Notes: generated by a model not told the origin, from the letters alone. Positions 52,771-62,588 are shown, counted from the first letter of the stretch. The stretch: 64,000 bases of DNA from Gammaproteobacteria bacterium (GCA_013289615.1 JABCZO010000001.1:121241-185240); one strand, 5' to 3'. A program made the numbers and translations.

Positions 52771-53136
52771 ATGAACCCGACCACTTCCGCTAAGACTCTG
52801 CTGGCCACCTCTATCGTTGCCTTGGGACTTGGCTTTGCCGGCCTGTGCGCCGCTGAGGAGCCCCAAGTCACCGTCAGCTACCGTGACCTCGCCGTGACCA
52901 CCCCGCAGGGTGCGACGATGCTCTACAAACGCATCCGCTTCGCGGCCGACACGGTGTGCTCGTATCTGGACCACGGTGATCTCTCATCCAAGGCACACAA
53001 GAACGCCTGCATGGACAAGGCTATTGCCAACGCCGTCATCGCGGTGGGCGAGCCACAGCTCTTTTCCGTGTACAACTCGAACCCCAGTGCACCGCTGCCC
53101 GCCTCACTGACCTCCAGCACCGTCGCGAGCCGTTGA
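52771..53136 (+). CDS. UrcA family protein
   Basis: 121 aa. Signal peptide (KTLLATSIVALGLGFAGLCA) followed by the UrcA pattern VTVSYRDLAVTTPQGATMLYKRIRFAADTVC and a second cysteine in HKNACMDKAIANAV, probably a disulphide. Function unknown. The family is common in sphingomonads and steroidobacter-like Gammaproteobacteria. AAGGAG stands before the ATG, and a palindrome follows the stop. Confidence 0.88.
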   Translation: MNPTTSAKTLLATSIVALGLGFAGLCAAEEPQVTVSYRDLAVTTPQGATMLYKRIRFAADTVCSYLDHGDLSSKAHKNACMDKAIANAVIAVGEPQLFSVYNSNPSAPLPASLTSSTVASR

Positions 53137-53153
53137 TGTCCTGCTTCCTGATC

Positions 53154-53186
53154 GGGGTCCAGAGTGCTGAACTCACTCTGGACCCC
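53154..53186. repeat. REP-like palindrome
   Basis: GGGGTCCAGAGTG (53154-53166) and its exact complement (53174-53186) around a 7-nt loop. The sequence resembles the 'GGGGTCAGAGTG..CACTCTGACCCC' repeats associated with REP/RAYT elements in Gammaproteobacteria, with one extra base per arm. It could also terminate the UrcA transcript. No RAYT transposase gene lies in this window. Confidence 0.55.
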
Positions 53187-53260
53187 GATACCGCAACGCT
53201 GATCACCTGCCCGGACTGTGAGTAGAATGGCCGCAAGGATGATTGGAGGACTGCGTCACC

Positions 53261-53890
53261 ATGCCGGGTAACTCATATCGACTATACGGAAGGCAGGGCG
53301 CTGGATCTCTGGCCGCACAGATGCTGCTCGAGGAGATCGCTGCCGCTTATGAGCTGGTGTGGGTCAGCAAGGCGCCCGCAGACATCGAAGCATTCCGCCG
53401 CATCAGCCCCGCGGCCAAGATCCCGGTGCTGATGCTGCCGGATGACACGGTGGTGTCCGAGTCGGCAGCCATACTCATTCACCTGACCAACGCCCATCCT
53501 GCAGCGGCGCTAGCGCCCGTTGCGGGCAGTTCAGCCCACGCTCGCTTTCTGCAGTGGATGGTCTTTCTGTCAGCAAACGCGTACGAAGCGGCCCTGCGGT
53601 TTTATTACCCGGACCGCTATTCAGCCGCCGGCGAGGCTGCAGCACCGCAGATCAAGAGGCAAGCCTTGGCCGACTGGACCAGCCACCTTGAGATCGTCCA
53701 CGCCGCGTTGTCACCCTATGTGCTCGGCGCACAGCTGTCCGCTGCCGACCTTTACCTGTTCATGCTGGCCAGCTGGTACCCGCCGGACGATCCCGCGCTG
53801 GCCTCCCGACTGCCGAAACTCAGACAACATGCCGAGCTACTGCGGCACCGGCCCGCAACACGCAAGGCGGAGAAAGACCACAACAGTTAG
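53261..53890 (+). CDS. Glutathione S-transferase family protein
   Basis: 209 aa from ATG 53261 (GGAGG 11 bases upstream). Thioredoxin-like N-domain: YRLYGRQGAGSLAAQMLLEEI, the cis-Pro segment SPAAKIPVLMLPDDTVVSESAAILIHL with the Glu-Ser glutathione-binding pair, then a helical C-domain including LSAADLYLFMLASW. The usual N-terminal Tyr/Ser/Cys catalytic residue is not obvious beyond Ser near GAGS. Substrate unknown. Confidence 0.85.
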   Translation: MPGNSYRLYGRQGAGSLAAQMLLEEIAAAYELVWVSKAPADIEAFRRISPAAKIPVLMLPDDTVVSESAAILIHLTNAHPAAALAPVAGSSAHARFLQWMVFLSANAYEAALRFYYPDRYSAAGEAAAPQIKRQALADWTSHLEIVHAALSPYVLGAQLSAADLYLFMLASWYPPDDPALASRLPKLRQHAELLRHRPATRKAEKDHNS

Positions 53891-53936
53891 GCGTCCGATC
53901 TGCTCAGGGTGGAGGTAATTGACTGCCGCGGATCGC

Positions 53937-54509
53937 TCAATTGGACCCGTTCGACCCCGCCAGAAACGCCACTTCATCGTCGCTGCACGTCCGACCTAGG
54001 ATCCGATTGCGTTGCGGAAAGCGCCCGAAGCGAATGATGGCTGCCTGGTGAATCCGTGCATAGTGCGTCCAGCTCTCATCGCCAAGCGGCTCGATCAGGC
54101 GCACTGCAAGGGCCTGATGTTCCCGCTCCTCGCTGTGCTCAAATGGCAGATAGACGAAATATCGCTCCGCGGGGGTCATGGCCAGGTCAAGCCCGTGTGC
54201 TATGACCTGCTCGGCCAGGCGACGCGCGAGCGGATCAGTGGCGAAGGCGCGCGGTGTTCCTCGAAACATGTTACGCGAAAACTGATCTGTGACGATGATC
54301 GCCGCAAGCAGCGTGCGCGCGCCTGCGAGCTCTCGAGCATCAGTCAGTGCAATGCGCCCGTGCAGGTCGATAAAGCCCTTTCGTATCCGCTCATCAAGCT
54401 CATCACTGCTGGCAAACCACAGGTGTGAATCGATCTCGCGGAACCAAAAGTCAAGGACCCCTCCGACCCACGGGGGTTCGCTGTGCGTGACCGCGACATG
54501 GGAGGACAT
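53937..54509 (-). CDS. DUF924 family protein
   Basis: 190 aa. Recognised by VLDFWFREIDSHLWFASSDELDERIRKGF, LLAAIIVTDQFSRNMFRGTPRAFATDPLARRLA and RYFVYLPFEHSEEREHQALAVRL, the conserved core of the DUF924 helical (TPR-like) proteins. Biochemical role unknown. 18 bp downstream of the kinase-TPR gene, so possibly the end of that operon. Confidence 0.9.
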   Translation of the reverse strand: MSSHVAVTHSEPPWVGGVLDFWFREIDSHLWFASSDELDERIRKGFIDLHGRIALTDARELAGARTLLAAIIVTDQFSRNMFRGTPRAFATDPLARRLAEQVIAHGLDLAMTPAERYFVYLPFEHSEEREHQALAVRLIEPLGDESWTHYARIHQAAIIRFGRFPQRNRILGRTCSDDEVAFLAGSNGSN

Positions 54510-54527
54510 GAGTGCTCTATGACCTCC

Positions 54528-56900
54528 TCATTCCGGAAGGCCTGCGAGGCGCAGCGCTTGTGCCAAGTTTTCGGCATCTGAGCTCAATTTGTAGGGCTCG
54601 ATCACCAGCAGGCGCCGGATCGAGAAATTCGGCCGGCTCGCCAGGCACTCCGCGGCAAAGGCGCGGGCACGGTCGGAATTTCCCAGACGAGCGTGGCAGG
54701 CTGCCAGATAGGCGGCATCAGAATAGGTGCGCAACGGGATGCGCTCGAACATTGTCAGCGCTTCCTGATATCGACGCAAAACCACGTAACTGCGACCTTG
54801 TTGCCGCCAGAACCAGGGAGGATCGAAGTACGGATCGACCTCCTTCGCGCGAGCGCTCCAGCTCAACGCCTGTTCCGCTTCACCCGCATAGCCCAGCACG
54901 AATGCCATGTCCGCTAGGTTCCATTGGTTGTTCGGATTGAGTTCCAAGGCACGCCGTATGTGCCGTAAGGCGGGTTCAAATTCGCGCAGATACAGGTAAA
55001 CCTGCGCCAACAACGAGTGGCAGGTACTCTCGCTGTCATCGAGTTCTACTGCACGCCGGGCCAGCTTAAAGGCCTCATCCAGGTAGGCCGTCGAGTCCCC
55101 ATTCTGGGTCTCCCAGTCATTAACCCGCATGTTGGCGAGCAGGCCGTACGCCATGCCATAGCCGGGATCGATTTGAATTGCTTTCTCGAACAGTTGCGTG
55201 GCTTCCGCCGCACTCGCAGGATCGTCCCAGGGCAATGCATTGCCCCTGAGGACGCACTCGTAGGCCTCAAGACTTGAAGGACGCTTGCGGCGCGCACGGT
55301 CCGCGTCGGTGACCTGAACGCGACCCACAAGCGTGCTCACGATCTTTTGCGCGACCTCGTCCTGGACCGCAAAGATCTCGGCTGCGTCTCGGTCATAACG
55401 ATCGCCCCACACCTGCTGCCCGGTGGTGGCATCGATCAGCTGCACGGCGATACGGATGCGATCGCCCAGCCGGCGTACACTGCCCTCGACCACGAATCGG
55501 ACATTGAGCTCGCGCGCAATGCGTGCGACTGGGATGACGGCGCCGCGGTATTTGAACGAGGCCAGGCGGGAACGGACCTCCAGCAACCGCCAGCGGGCAA
55601 GCTCGGTGATGATGTCCTGACTGAATCCATCGCAGAAGGTCTCCTGCTGCGGATCGCCGCTCAGACTGCTGAAGGGCAACACGCAGATGGTCACCCGAGC
55701 GGGTCCGATGGGGCGCGCAGGAGTCCGCCGTGATCGATGGCTCGGGCGGGGCGGCCGTGCTGAGATGGGTTTGCCCGCGAGATGGCGGCGCAGATCCTGC
55801 GCCATCGCGGCCGCATTGTCGTAGCGTCCGTTCGGCTCCTTCGCGAGCGCCTTGAGGGTGATGGCGTCAAGATCACCGCGCAACGCGCGCTTCAGAGATC
55901 GCATGTTCATTCCTCGCGCCTCGGCCGCCTCCTGCTCGATGCTATCGCTCGGTCTGCACGGCTCTACCGTGACCGCAGCCCAGCTGAGCAGTCCCAGAGC
56001 CGCGGCCGACTTCAGCTGGTAGGCTCGCGCACCGCAGAGCAACTCGTAGAGCAACATACCCAGCGAGTAGATATCGCTGCGCACATCGACCGCATCGCCC
56101 CGCAGCAGCTCGGGGCTGGCGTAGTCGGGCGTGAGCGCCCGACCGTAGAGACCGGTCAGCTGGCCCGCCGCCGGATCGGATTGTTCGCCCGCCAGCAGTT
56201 TCGCTACTCCAAAATCCAGCAGCCGCACCTGCCCCGAGTCGGTCACCAGTACATTAGAGGGCTTGAGGTCCCGATGAATGATGCGTTTGCTGTGCGCGAA
56301 CTGGACCGCTTCGAGGATCTGCAGAAACAGCTCCACTCGGGCGCTTACGACCAACCGCTGCCGGTCACACCACGTGGTGAGCACCTCTCCGCGGACGTAC
56401 TCCATCGCCAGGTAGGGCCGCCCACCCTCGGCAATGCCCGCGTCATACAGTCGGGCGATCAGCGCATGCTCGAGGCTGGCCAGGATGTCGCACTCGAGCG
56501 CAAAGCGCTGCGTGAGCTGTTCACACTGTTGCATTTGTCGGGGAAGCTTGAGCGCGACCTCGCGCCTGAAGACCCCATCCGCTCGCCGGGCCAGCCAGAC
56601 CTCGGCCATGCCGCCCGCCCCTAGCGGGCGCAGCAATTCGTAGGGGCCGATACGCGCAGCCGTCAGCAGACCGCTACCAAAAGCCTCTGACGAGTCGGCG
56701 CCCAATTGGGGCAGACTCAGTAGCTCCGCGCCCGGATTACCTGCGGCCTCGGGCAGCAGCGCCGCGCGCAGCACCTCCGCCAGGTGCTGGTGCTCGGCCG
56801 GCAGAGCCTGGAGCCACGCACGCCGCGCAGCTTCCCCGAGCGGAAGGGCTTCATCGAGCAGCCGGCTCATGAGCGCCATCTCCGCAGCCGAAAGCCTCAT
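54528..56900 (-). CDS. Ser/Thr kinase fused to FlgO/TolB-like and TPR domains
   Basis: 790 aa from ATG 56900. GTG 56909, overlapping the sigma gene's stop as GTGA, is an alternative. A helical N-terminal segment precedes a complete Hanks kinase: LGAGGMAEVW, VALKLP, IHRDLKPSN, LLDFGVAKLL and DYASPELL. Instead of a membrane helix, a basic Pro-rich linker leads to a domain with ICVLPFSSLSGDPQQETFCDGFSQDIITELAR and VEGSVRRLGDRIRIAVQLID, known from CadC/cyclase-linked proteins. TPR repeats follow. It appears soluble and is coupled to the ECF sigma gene, which suggests the kinase controls that sigma factor or its regulon. Confidence 0.9.
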   Translation of the reverse strand: MRLSAAEMALMSRLLDEALPLGEAARRAWLQALPAEHQHLAEVLRAALLPEAAGNPGAELLSLPQLGADSSEAFGSGLLTAARIGPYELLRPLGAGGMAEVWLARRADGVFRREVALKLPRQMQQCEQLTQRFALECDILASLEHALIARLYDAGIAEGGRPYLAMEYVRGEVLTTWCDRQRLVVSARVELFLQILEAVQFAHSKRIIHRDLKPSNVLVTDSGQVRLLDFGVAKLLAGEQSDPAAGQLTGLYGRALTPDYASPELLRGDAVDVRSDIYSLGMLLYELLCGARAYQLKSAAALGLLSWAAVTVEPCRPSDSIEQEAAEARGMNMRSLKRALRGDLDAITLKALAKEPNGRYDNAAAMAQDLRRHLAGKPISARPPRPSHRSRRTPARPIGPARVTICVLPFSSLSGDPQQETFCDGFSQDIITELARWRLLEVRSRLASFKYRGAVIPVARIARELNVRFVVEGSVRRLGDRIRIAVQLIDATTGQQVWGDRYDRDAAEIFAVQDEVAQKIVSTLVGRVQVTDADRARRKRPSSLEAYECVLRGNALPWDDPASAAEATQLFEKAIQIDPGYGMAYGLLANMRVNDWETQNGDSTAYLDEAFKLARRAVELDDSESTCHSLLAQVYLYLREFEPALRHIRRALELNPNNQWNLADMAFVLGYAGEAEQALSWSARAKEVDPYFDPPWFWRQQGRSYVVLRRYQEALTMFERIPLRTYSDAAYLAACHARLGNSDRARAFAAECLASRPNFSIRRLLVIEPYKLSSDAENLAQALRLAGLPE

Positions 56901-56905
56901 CGCTG

Positions 56906-57505
56906 TCACAGCCCCGATCGCGCCACGGGGCTCTCTCCCGTCCCGCACTCCAGCGCGGCGGCCAGGATCAAACGCGCCTTCTCCCAGTCACGCTGCACCG
57001 TGCGTTCCGTGACGCCCAAGGTCTCAGCCATCTCCCGCTCGCTGTAACCGCCGAAGTAGCGCATCTCCACCACCTGCGCCAGGCGCGGCTCGGCCTTGGC
57101 CAGCTCGTCGAGTGCCTCATGCACCTTCACAATGCTTTCCTCCCCGCCAGCCATCTTCGCGGCCAACTGCGTCGAGAGGGTCAGGGGTCGGCCGCTGCCG
57201 CCGCGCTTCTGTGCGATGCGCTCGCGCGCACTGTTGACGATCACCGAGCGCATCACCTGCGAGGCGTAGGCAAAGAAGGCGCGTCGGTCCTCTGCCCGTA
57301 GCTGTTGCACCTGCAGGAAGCGCAAGAACGCCTCGTGCACCAGGCAAGTGGTATCGAGTAACGTGTTGCGCCCGCCATGGCGCAGCCGTGACCCGGCGAG
57401 CCTGTGCAGCTCGGGATAGGCCGCGGCGAACAATTCTTCCCGAGCGCCGGCCTCCCCGGCCTGCATTCGCCCGAGCAGCTGGGTAAGTTGACTTGGTCCC
57501 GCCAT
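56906..57505 (-). CDS. ECF-type RNA polymerase sigma factor
   Basis: 199 aa from ATG 57505, with a weak ribosome site. Longer starts add an unrelated Arg/Pro-rich stretch. Region 2 reads LLDTTCLVHEAFLRFLQVQQL and RRAFFAYASQVMRSVIVNSARERIAQKRGG. Region 4 reads RLAQVVEMRYFGGYSEREMAETLGVTERTVQRDWEKARLIL. This matches the ECF subgroup (TIGR02999-like) commonly encoded next to Ser/Thr kinases. No anti-sigma factor is adjacent. The kinase gene begins within a few bases of the stop. Confidence 0.9.
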   Translation of the reverse strand: MAGPSQLTQLLGRMQAGEAGAREELFAAAYPELHRLAGSRLRHGGRNTLLDTTCLVHEAFLRFLQVQQLRAEDRRAFFAYASQVMRSVIVNSARERIAQKRGGSGRPLTLSTQLAAKMAGGEESIVKVHEALDELAKAEPRLAQVVEMRYFGGYSEREMAETLGVTERTVQRDWEKARLILAAALECGTGESPVARSGL

Positions 57506-57655
57506 GGGGTTGCGTCGCGGCAGAAGTGACCAGTTTACCCGCGATGCACAGGGGCTGAAAGGACCATGCTCCAGGCACAAAAAGACCGCCCTGGAGGGGG
57601 CGTGCGTAAGCGCGCGCACGTCGATCGGCTGCAGGGCGTCGGCGAGACGGCGCGC

Positions 57656-59119
57656 TCAGCCGTGCAACAATTCCAGCGTCTCCCGGACGACGGGACCAGG
57701 GTGCTGCGCGGGCGCCTTGAAGTGCGCCATGCCGGCACTCAAGAAGCGCCGCCGCCATGCAGCATCCGAAAGATGCGAGTAGTTCTCGAACACGGCTTCG
57801 GGAAATTTGTAGTCGTGGGGCTCATCGGCGTGATAAACAAAGTGATGTCGAGCCTCGGCAATCAGTGCCTCCGGGTCGGCGCCACTCTGCAGGTAACCCA
57901 GGGCCTTACCAGCCGCCTGTAAGCGACGCCCAGCCGACACCTCGGCATATATCTCGTCGATGGCGTCAACGCCCGGGCGACGAGGCGGAAGCGGCTGCAG
58001 CGCCTCGAGGTTGAAATCCGACGCACTCGCTCCCGCGTACTGGCGGAACAGCGCGATAAAGGCAGCACATTGCAGCACCATCAACTGCTGTGTTTCTCCA
58101 CTGCCGCAGAGCCGGTACGCGTAGTGCAAAGCGTTGGCCGTAGTCTGTGCATGCACAGACAAAATACTCGGCTGTGCCATGACGAGCTCTGCGGCCGTAT
58201 CGAACAGCACCTGCCAAATACAGTCCGGCGAAATTCCATGTCTCAGCATCGTGATTATCACGGTACCGGCGTCTTCCTCAGATACCCGATACAGCTCCGA
58301 GCGCAGTTCTGCCCGTGCAGCCGGATCATTGCGCCCTGGCTTTAGGAACGCAGTGATCTCGCGCAGCCGCGTCTGGTTCTGCCGCCACGGTCTATCAGGC
58401 TCAAGATCGTGACTGGCAGGATTGGGTCCCCCACCGCTGTTCTGCAGCGCCGCCACGCTGGAGCGCAGGATGGCTTCGCTCTGGCTGCGGCCCAACATCG
58501 CGACAAGACTGTGGGCGTTGGCGATCGCAATCGCCTTGTGACCGATTTCTCGAAGGTCGCGCGCGCCGTACGCAAAGAGCACCGAGAAAATCTCGTCGAT
58601 GGGAGCGGTCTGTGCGTACGTCACGATCGCGGCGTCCGCAGCGTCGCGATCCCAATTGTCTAGCGCCGCGATCAGCATTCGCCGCGCCGCCGGTGCGCCG
58701 GCTACTGACGTGGCAAGCCGCTTCGGCAGGCGCCAGGCAGAGCTTGTTTGCTCCTGAGCTTGCGCACTCTTGAAGTAATCCGCCGCCCAGACGATCGGCA
58801 GCCATTGCTCGCCCGACGATAGGTGTAGCGTGGTCGCATTAATCGATCGCAGCACCATGACCGAGTGGTACTTGTAACCGACGTCAGGGTACGGCTGGAC
58901 GTTGCGCGCAGCCGCCCAGGATAACGCCGTGAGCAATTCCTCGAAACGAAGACCCGCGCGAATCCGCTGGACCAGCTCGCGCGGGAGATGCTCTCGCACC
59001 GAATCTTCCAGCAATTTGAGCAATGCGGTCACAGGCCGATCCGTATCGGTCAAGCCGACCTGGCCAGTCAGACCTACACCGGTCGCGCCGGCCGTTTGAA
59101 GGAACGTGCGTCGGTTCAT
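57656..59119 (-). CDS. Tat-signal protein of unknown function (questin-oxidase-like?)
   Basis: 487 aa. N-terminus MNRRTFLQTAGATGVGLTGQ is a clear twin-arginine signal. The rest is almost all helical (LVQRIRAGLRFEELLTALSWAAARN, RRMLIAALDNWDRDAADAAIVTYAQ, NALHYAYRLCGSGETQQLMVLQCAAFIALFRQYAG). Several His residues (LRHGISPD, ARHHFVYHADEPHDYKFPEAVFENYSH) could bind a metal or haem. It loosely recalls questin-oxidase-like proteins, but I would not assign a reaction. Confidence 0.7.
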   Translation of the reverse strand: MNRRTFLQTAGATGVGLTGQVGLTDTDRPVTALLKLLEDSVREHLPRELVQRIRAGLRFEELLTALSWAAARNVQPYPDVGYKYHSVMVLRSINATTLHLSSGEQWLPIVWAADYFKSAQAQEQTSSAWRLPKRLATSVAGAPAARRMLIAALDNWDRDAADAAIVTYAQTAPIDEIFSVLFAYGARDLREIGHKAIAIANAHSLVAMLGRSQSEAILRSSVAALQNSGGGPNPASHDLEPDRPWRQNQTRLREITAFLKPGRNDPAARAELRSELYRVSEEDAGTVIITMLRHGISPDCIWQVLFDTAAELVMAQPSILSVHAQTTANALHYAYRLCGSGETQQLMVLQCAAFIALFRQYAGASASDFNLEALQPLPPRRPGVDAIDEIYAEVSAGRRLQAAGKALGYLQSGADPEALIAEARHHFVYHADEPHDYKFPEAVFENYSHLSDAAWRRRFLSAGMAHFKAPAQHPGPVVRETLELLHG

Positions 59120-60649
59120 GGCAAACGCGATGGCTCGTGTCGGGGATTACTGTACGCCAAATCAGCCAAGCCGGCGCGGGACGGTCGCCCGACGCTGTGG
59201 TTTGCGCCATCACCGCGATGCCGGTCACGCGGGAGCAGGATCGGGCGTTGTTGGGGATGGCGGCGCGTGAATTGCCTTCCTGGTAGCCGCCGGTGTGTGT
59301 CCAGCTAAGGCTGGCCCGATCTCTGGGCTTCTGACCCACCGGGGCAGGAGTTGGAGCCCCATAGGTTACGCCGTGAAAACCCAAGTCTGTATCGCCGTCC
59401 AGGTCCAGTGTGTAGACGGTCGCCGACAGATTGATTGATGCGCCGCGAGGGGCGCACGATCGTCACCCTACCTTCACTAAGCGGCGCCATCATTGGGATG
59501 GCCCAGGCAAGCGAGTCCCACTATGCGTATCACGGCCGTCTCTGGGGTGTCGCAGAATCCGCCGCGCCCCGTCCAGCTCAACGCGGACGCGGAATCGCCG
59601 AGATCAAGGTCGGCTGCCGCCACGCCGCCGATCAAGACGGAATCGATCGCTGAGCATGATCCGAAGCTGCTGGTCGCGGCGCTCGAAGATATAGAGTCCA
59701 AGCGGCTGGCGATCGAGTCGCTGCTGGACGCCGGTCTGCTGTGGCAGTGCCTTACCTAGCAATTATCAGTGGCTGAGTGGAAGCGGGGGGAGGATTTGAT
59801 CTTTATATCCAGCTCCCGCTCGCGATGGTTCCGGCAAGCCGGCTGCGGATCGCTCCTGCCTTAGGGTCCTTTCGCTTAGCTACGGGCGCCCGCGAGAGGA
59901 CAACTTATGCCTAAGTCCGACCCTATCCGTGCCGGGCTTCTTGGGCCGCACTTGTGGCGGAACGGTCGCTCAAGCCGCCCGCCCCTGACCCGGGGCGAGC
60001 ACTTACGAATCGAGGGGCGCCACGACGGCCGTACCTTAAAGCGGCCGGTCCCCCTAGCGCGCTGTGCATCGGCCGGACGGACGTGGGAAGCGGGACGGGA
60101 TTGAAACTCGTCTATTGAACTGTATATCCATACCGACGGCCCCGTGAGATCCGTGCCGGGTTGCCGACGCCGGTAAGCCAGTAATGATCGCGGCTGGCCC
60201 TCGACCGACGGCTCATCGGGCACGTCCCGACTTTGACCGACGACCAACCCACATTCCGTCGGCTGTCAGCGCCCCGTCACCGAGGCCAATCGACGTTTCT
60301 CGATACCGCCGCGCGGCACATAGTCGCGCGCGCCGGAGTGGCGTCCGAGTAGGTCAGGGACCTGAAAGACGGCCTCATCGAGGAGCAACTGCGGCAGTTT
60401 CTCCCCGACCAGGTGAGCTTCCTGCGCCGCGCTGCCCCTTCACCATGACGGCGCTGATAAATGCGCTGCCCGATGCCCTGACCGTGTCGGCGATTTCCGA
60501 AACCAGGACGCAGCTCGCCGCCGAACCTGTGAATGCGTTCTTCTCGTCATCAAATCGTCATCGCGCAGTCACCTGTCAGTTAGAAACTCGCGCGAGTGCG
60601 CACGTTCGCAGCGCTTCATGCCAATGAAAATGACAGGAGGATTCACCCA
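59120..60649. other. Gene-poor region with two weak small ORFs
   Basis: About 1.5 kb with no confident gene. The best candidates are ATG 59523-59759 (78 aa, ending in a plausible helix LLVAALEDIESKRLAIESLLDAG, no ribosome site) and ATG 59907-60104 (65 aa, preceded by AGAGGA but Arg-rich and without motif). Other frames are Arg/Ser-rich and look random. No transposase or RNA gene was recognised. Promoter elements of the gene at 60650 must lie at the end. Confidence 0.5.
59523..59759 (+). CDS. Possible small protein (low confidence)
   Basis: 78 aa. The first 40 residues are Pro/Ser/Ala-rich and disordered. The last 28 form a charged amphipathic helix (DPKLLVAALEDIESKRLAIESLLDAG). No ribosome site and no known family. 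Listed only because its composition is more protein-like than the neighbouring frames. Confidence 0.25.
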   Translation: MRITAVSGVSQNPPRPVQLNADAESPRSRSAAATPPIKTESIAEHDPKLLVAALEDIESKRLAIESLLDAGLLWQCLT

Positions 60650-62437
60650 ATGATTAACTTTAAAGTTGCACCGGTTCTTGCCGGCGCCTTGTCTCTGATG
60701 ATGACGGCCGCCATTTCAACCGCAACGGCTCCAGCGTATGCGGACGGGGACTGGCAGGCCGGAAGTATCCGCCACGTGCTATTGGTCAGCATTGACGGTA
60801 TGCACGCCGTGGATTATCTCAACTGCTCGCGGGGTATTAAGACAGTAAATGGAGGAGAGCCCTACTGCCCGAATCTGGCGGAGTTGGGAGAAACTGCCAT
60901 CAACTATTTGGACACCTCCACGTCGAGACCCTCGGATTCGTTCCCCGGGCTGACCGCGATCATCTCTGGATCATCGCCGCGGACCGCAGGCGCCTACTAT
61001 GACGTCGCGTACGATCGCGTACTCGCTCCGCCAACGATTATGACTGGAAACGGAGTAGCAGGCGGTACCTGCACCCACGGGATGCCGAACGGCACCAGAA
61101 CTGAATACGAAGAAGGCATAGATAAGAATCAGCAATTCGTGAACGGGATCGACGGCGTCAGCACCGCCAATGGCGACGGCGGAATCGACTCCATCGATCC
61201 TTTGAAACTGATTCGCGACCCATACAACAATTGCAACCCGGTGTACCCATGGAATTTCGTGCGCACCAACACAATCTTTGGCGTGGCTCACGCCGCGGGC
61301 CTATACACAGCATGGTCCGACAAGCATCCGGCCTACGCCTCGGTCTCAGGTCCGGGAAACGGGAAGAATATCGATGACTTTTACGGACCGGAAATCAATT
61401 CGGTCGTGGTTGGTCTGCCTGGCGTGACCACGGTGACAGGCGTGGACTGCTCCACCGTTCGCGACCCGTTGCAAACGGCCGCTTGGACCGACAGTTTCCA
61501 AAACATCGAGTGCTATGACTCGCTCAAGATCAGCGCCGTTCTCAATCAAATCGAGGGCTATACTCACAACCACAAGAACAAAGCTCCGGTGCCGGCAATT
61601 TTCGGTATGAACTTTCAAACCGTCAGCGTCGGTCAGAAACTGATTGAACGGGATCCGGTATCCAAGGCGGTCGTGGCAACCGGAGGCTATCTGGACTCCA
61701 CGGGCACGCCGACTGAGCCGTTGCTGAACGAGATTGTGTTCACCGATAAGGCAATCGGCGCCTGGATTGCCAAGCTGAAAAAGCACGGATTGTACGATTC
61801 CACGCTCATCATCATCACTGCCAAACACGGACAGAGCCCCATCGATTCGGCGCGCTATCTGGGAATCTCGAACTCATCCGGCGATCCGGTCACGACTTCG
61901 CCCGCGACCATTCTGGACACTGCCAAATGCATACCTATTTCCGAAGCTCCGTCCAACCCGACCGGCATCGGGCCGACCGAAGACGACGTTTCGTTGTTGT
62001 GGCTGAACGGCACAGCGGGCTGTACGACCGCCGATGCGGTCAGCATACTTCGCTCGATGTCTCCAACCACCAACAACGTCGCCGGCATCGGGGAGATTTT
62101 CTCCGACAGACTGCTGACGACGTACTTCAACAAACCCGGAATTCCGCCCAATGGTGATCCACGAACCCCGGATATCGTGGTTACACCGAACATCGGCGTA
62201 ACCTACTCGGGAAGCACCGCCAAGTTGGCGGAACATGGCGGCTTCTCTCGCGACGATACCAATGTAATGTTGCTGGTGTCGCATCCAAGCTTTGCTCCAA
62301 AGACCGTCACCAGCCCGGTGGAGACCATGCAAGTTGCGCCGACGATCCTGAAGGCGCTCGGGCTCGATCCCCGGGCGCTGGACGGAGTGAGGCTCGAGGG
62401 GACTCAGGCGCTCCCGGCGGTGCAGCTCGGAGAGTGA
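60650..62437 (+). CDS. Secreted type I phosphodiesterase/alkaline phosphatase-superfamily enzyme
   Basis: 595 aa from ATG 60650 (AGGAGG upstream). Signal peptide to about residue 31 (PAYA/DG). Alkaline-phosphatase-superfamily motifs: VLLVSIDGMHAVDYL (first metal Asp at 49), the nucleophile region SRPSDSFPGL, LIIITAKHGQSPID (second metal site), and AEHGGFSRDDTNVMLLVSHP (third), then the C-terminal VAPTILKALGLDP seen in NPP-type enzymes. Hydrolyses phosphomono- or diesters outside the cytoplasm. Substrate unknown. A terminator-like hairpin follows. Confidence 0.85.
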   Translation: MINFKVAPVLAGALSLMMTAAISTATAPAYADGDWQAGSIRHVLLVSIDGMHAVDYLNCSRGIKTVNGGEPYCPNLAELGETAINYLDTSTSRPSDSFPGLTAIISGSSPRTAGAYYDVAYDRVLAPPTIMTGNGVAGGTCTHGMPNGTRTEYEEGIDKNQQFVNGIDGVSTANGDGGIDSIDPLKLIRDPYNNCNPVYPWNFVRTNTIFGVAHAAGLYTAWSDKHPAYASVSGPGNGKNIDDFYGPEINSVVVGLPGVTTVTGVDCSTVRDPLQTAAWTDSFQNIECYDSLKISAVLNQIEGYTHNHKNKAPVPAIFGMNFQTVSVGQKLIERDPVSKAVVATGGYLDSTGTPTEPLLNEIVFTDKAIGAWIAKLKKHGLYDSTLIIITAKHGQSPIDSARYLGISNSSGDPVTTSPATILDTAKCIPISEAPSNPTGIGPTEDDVSLLWLNGTAGCTTADAVSILRSMSPTTNNVAGIGEIFSDRLLTTYFNKPGIPPNGDPRTPDIVVTPNIGVTYSGSTAKLAEHGGFSRDDTNVMLLVSHPSFAPKTVTSPVETMQVAPTILKALGLDPRALDGVRLEGTQALPAVQLGE

Positions 62438-62471
62438 GAGCTGCTGTCGGGCGAGCTACTAACGATTAACG

Positions 62472-62499
62472 GGGGTGTCCCGGCTACCGGGACACTCCC
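62472..62499 (+). terminator. Hairpin after the phosphodiesterase gene
   Basis: GTGTCCCGG and CCGGGACAC pair perfectly (extended by GGG/CCC around one mismatch) with a loop of three or four bases, 34 bases past the stop at 62437. It is followed by GCTTCTC rather than a long T-tract. Confidence 0.6.
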
Positions 62500-62588
62500 G
62501 CTTCTCAACCATATCTTGGGCCGGTTCTCGCTCTACAGGCGCAGAAGGCCGTCGAGCTCAGCAGCTTTTTGCCACGATGGCAATTCGC

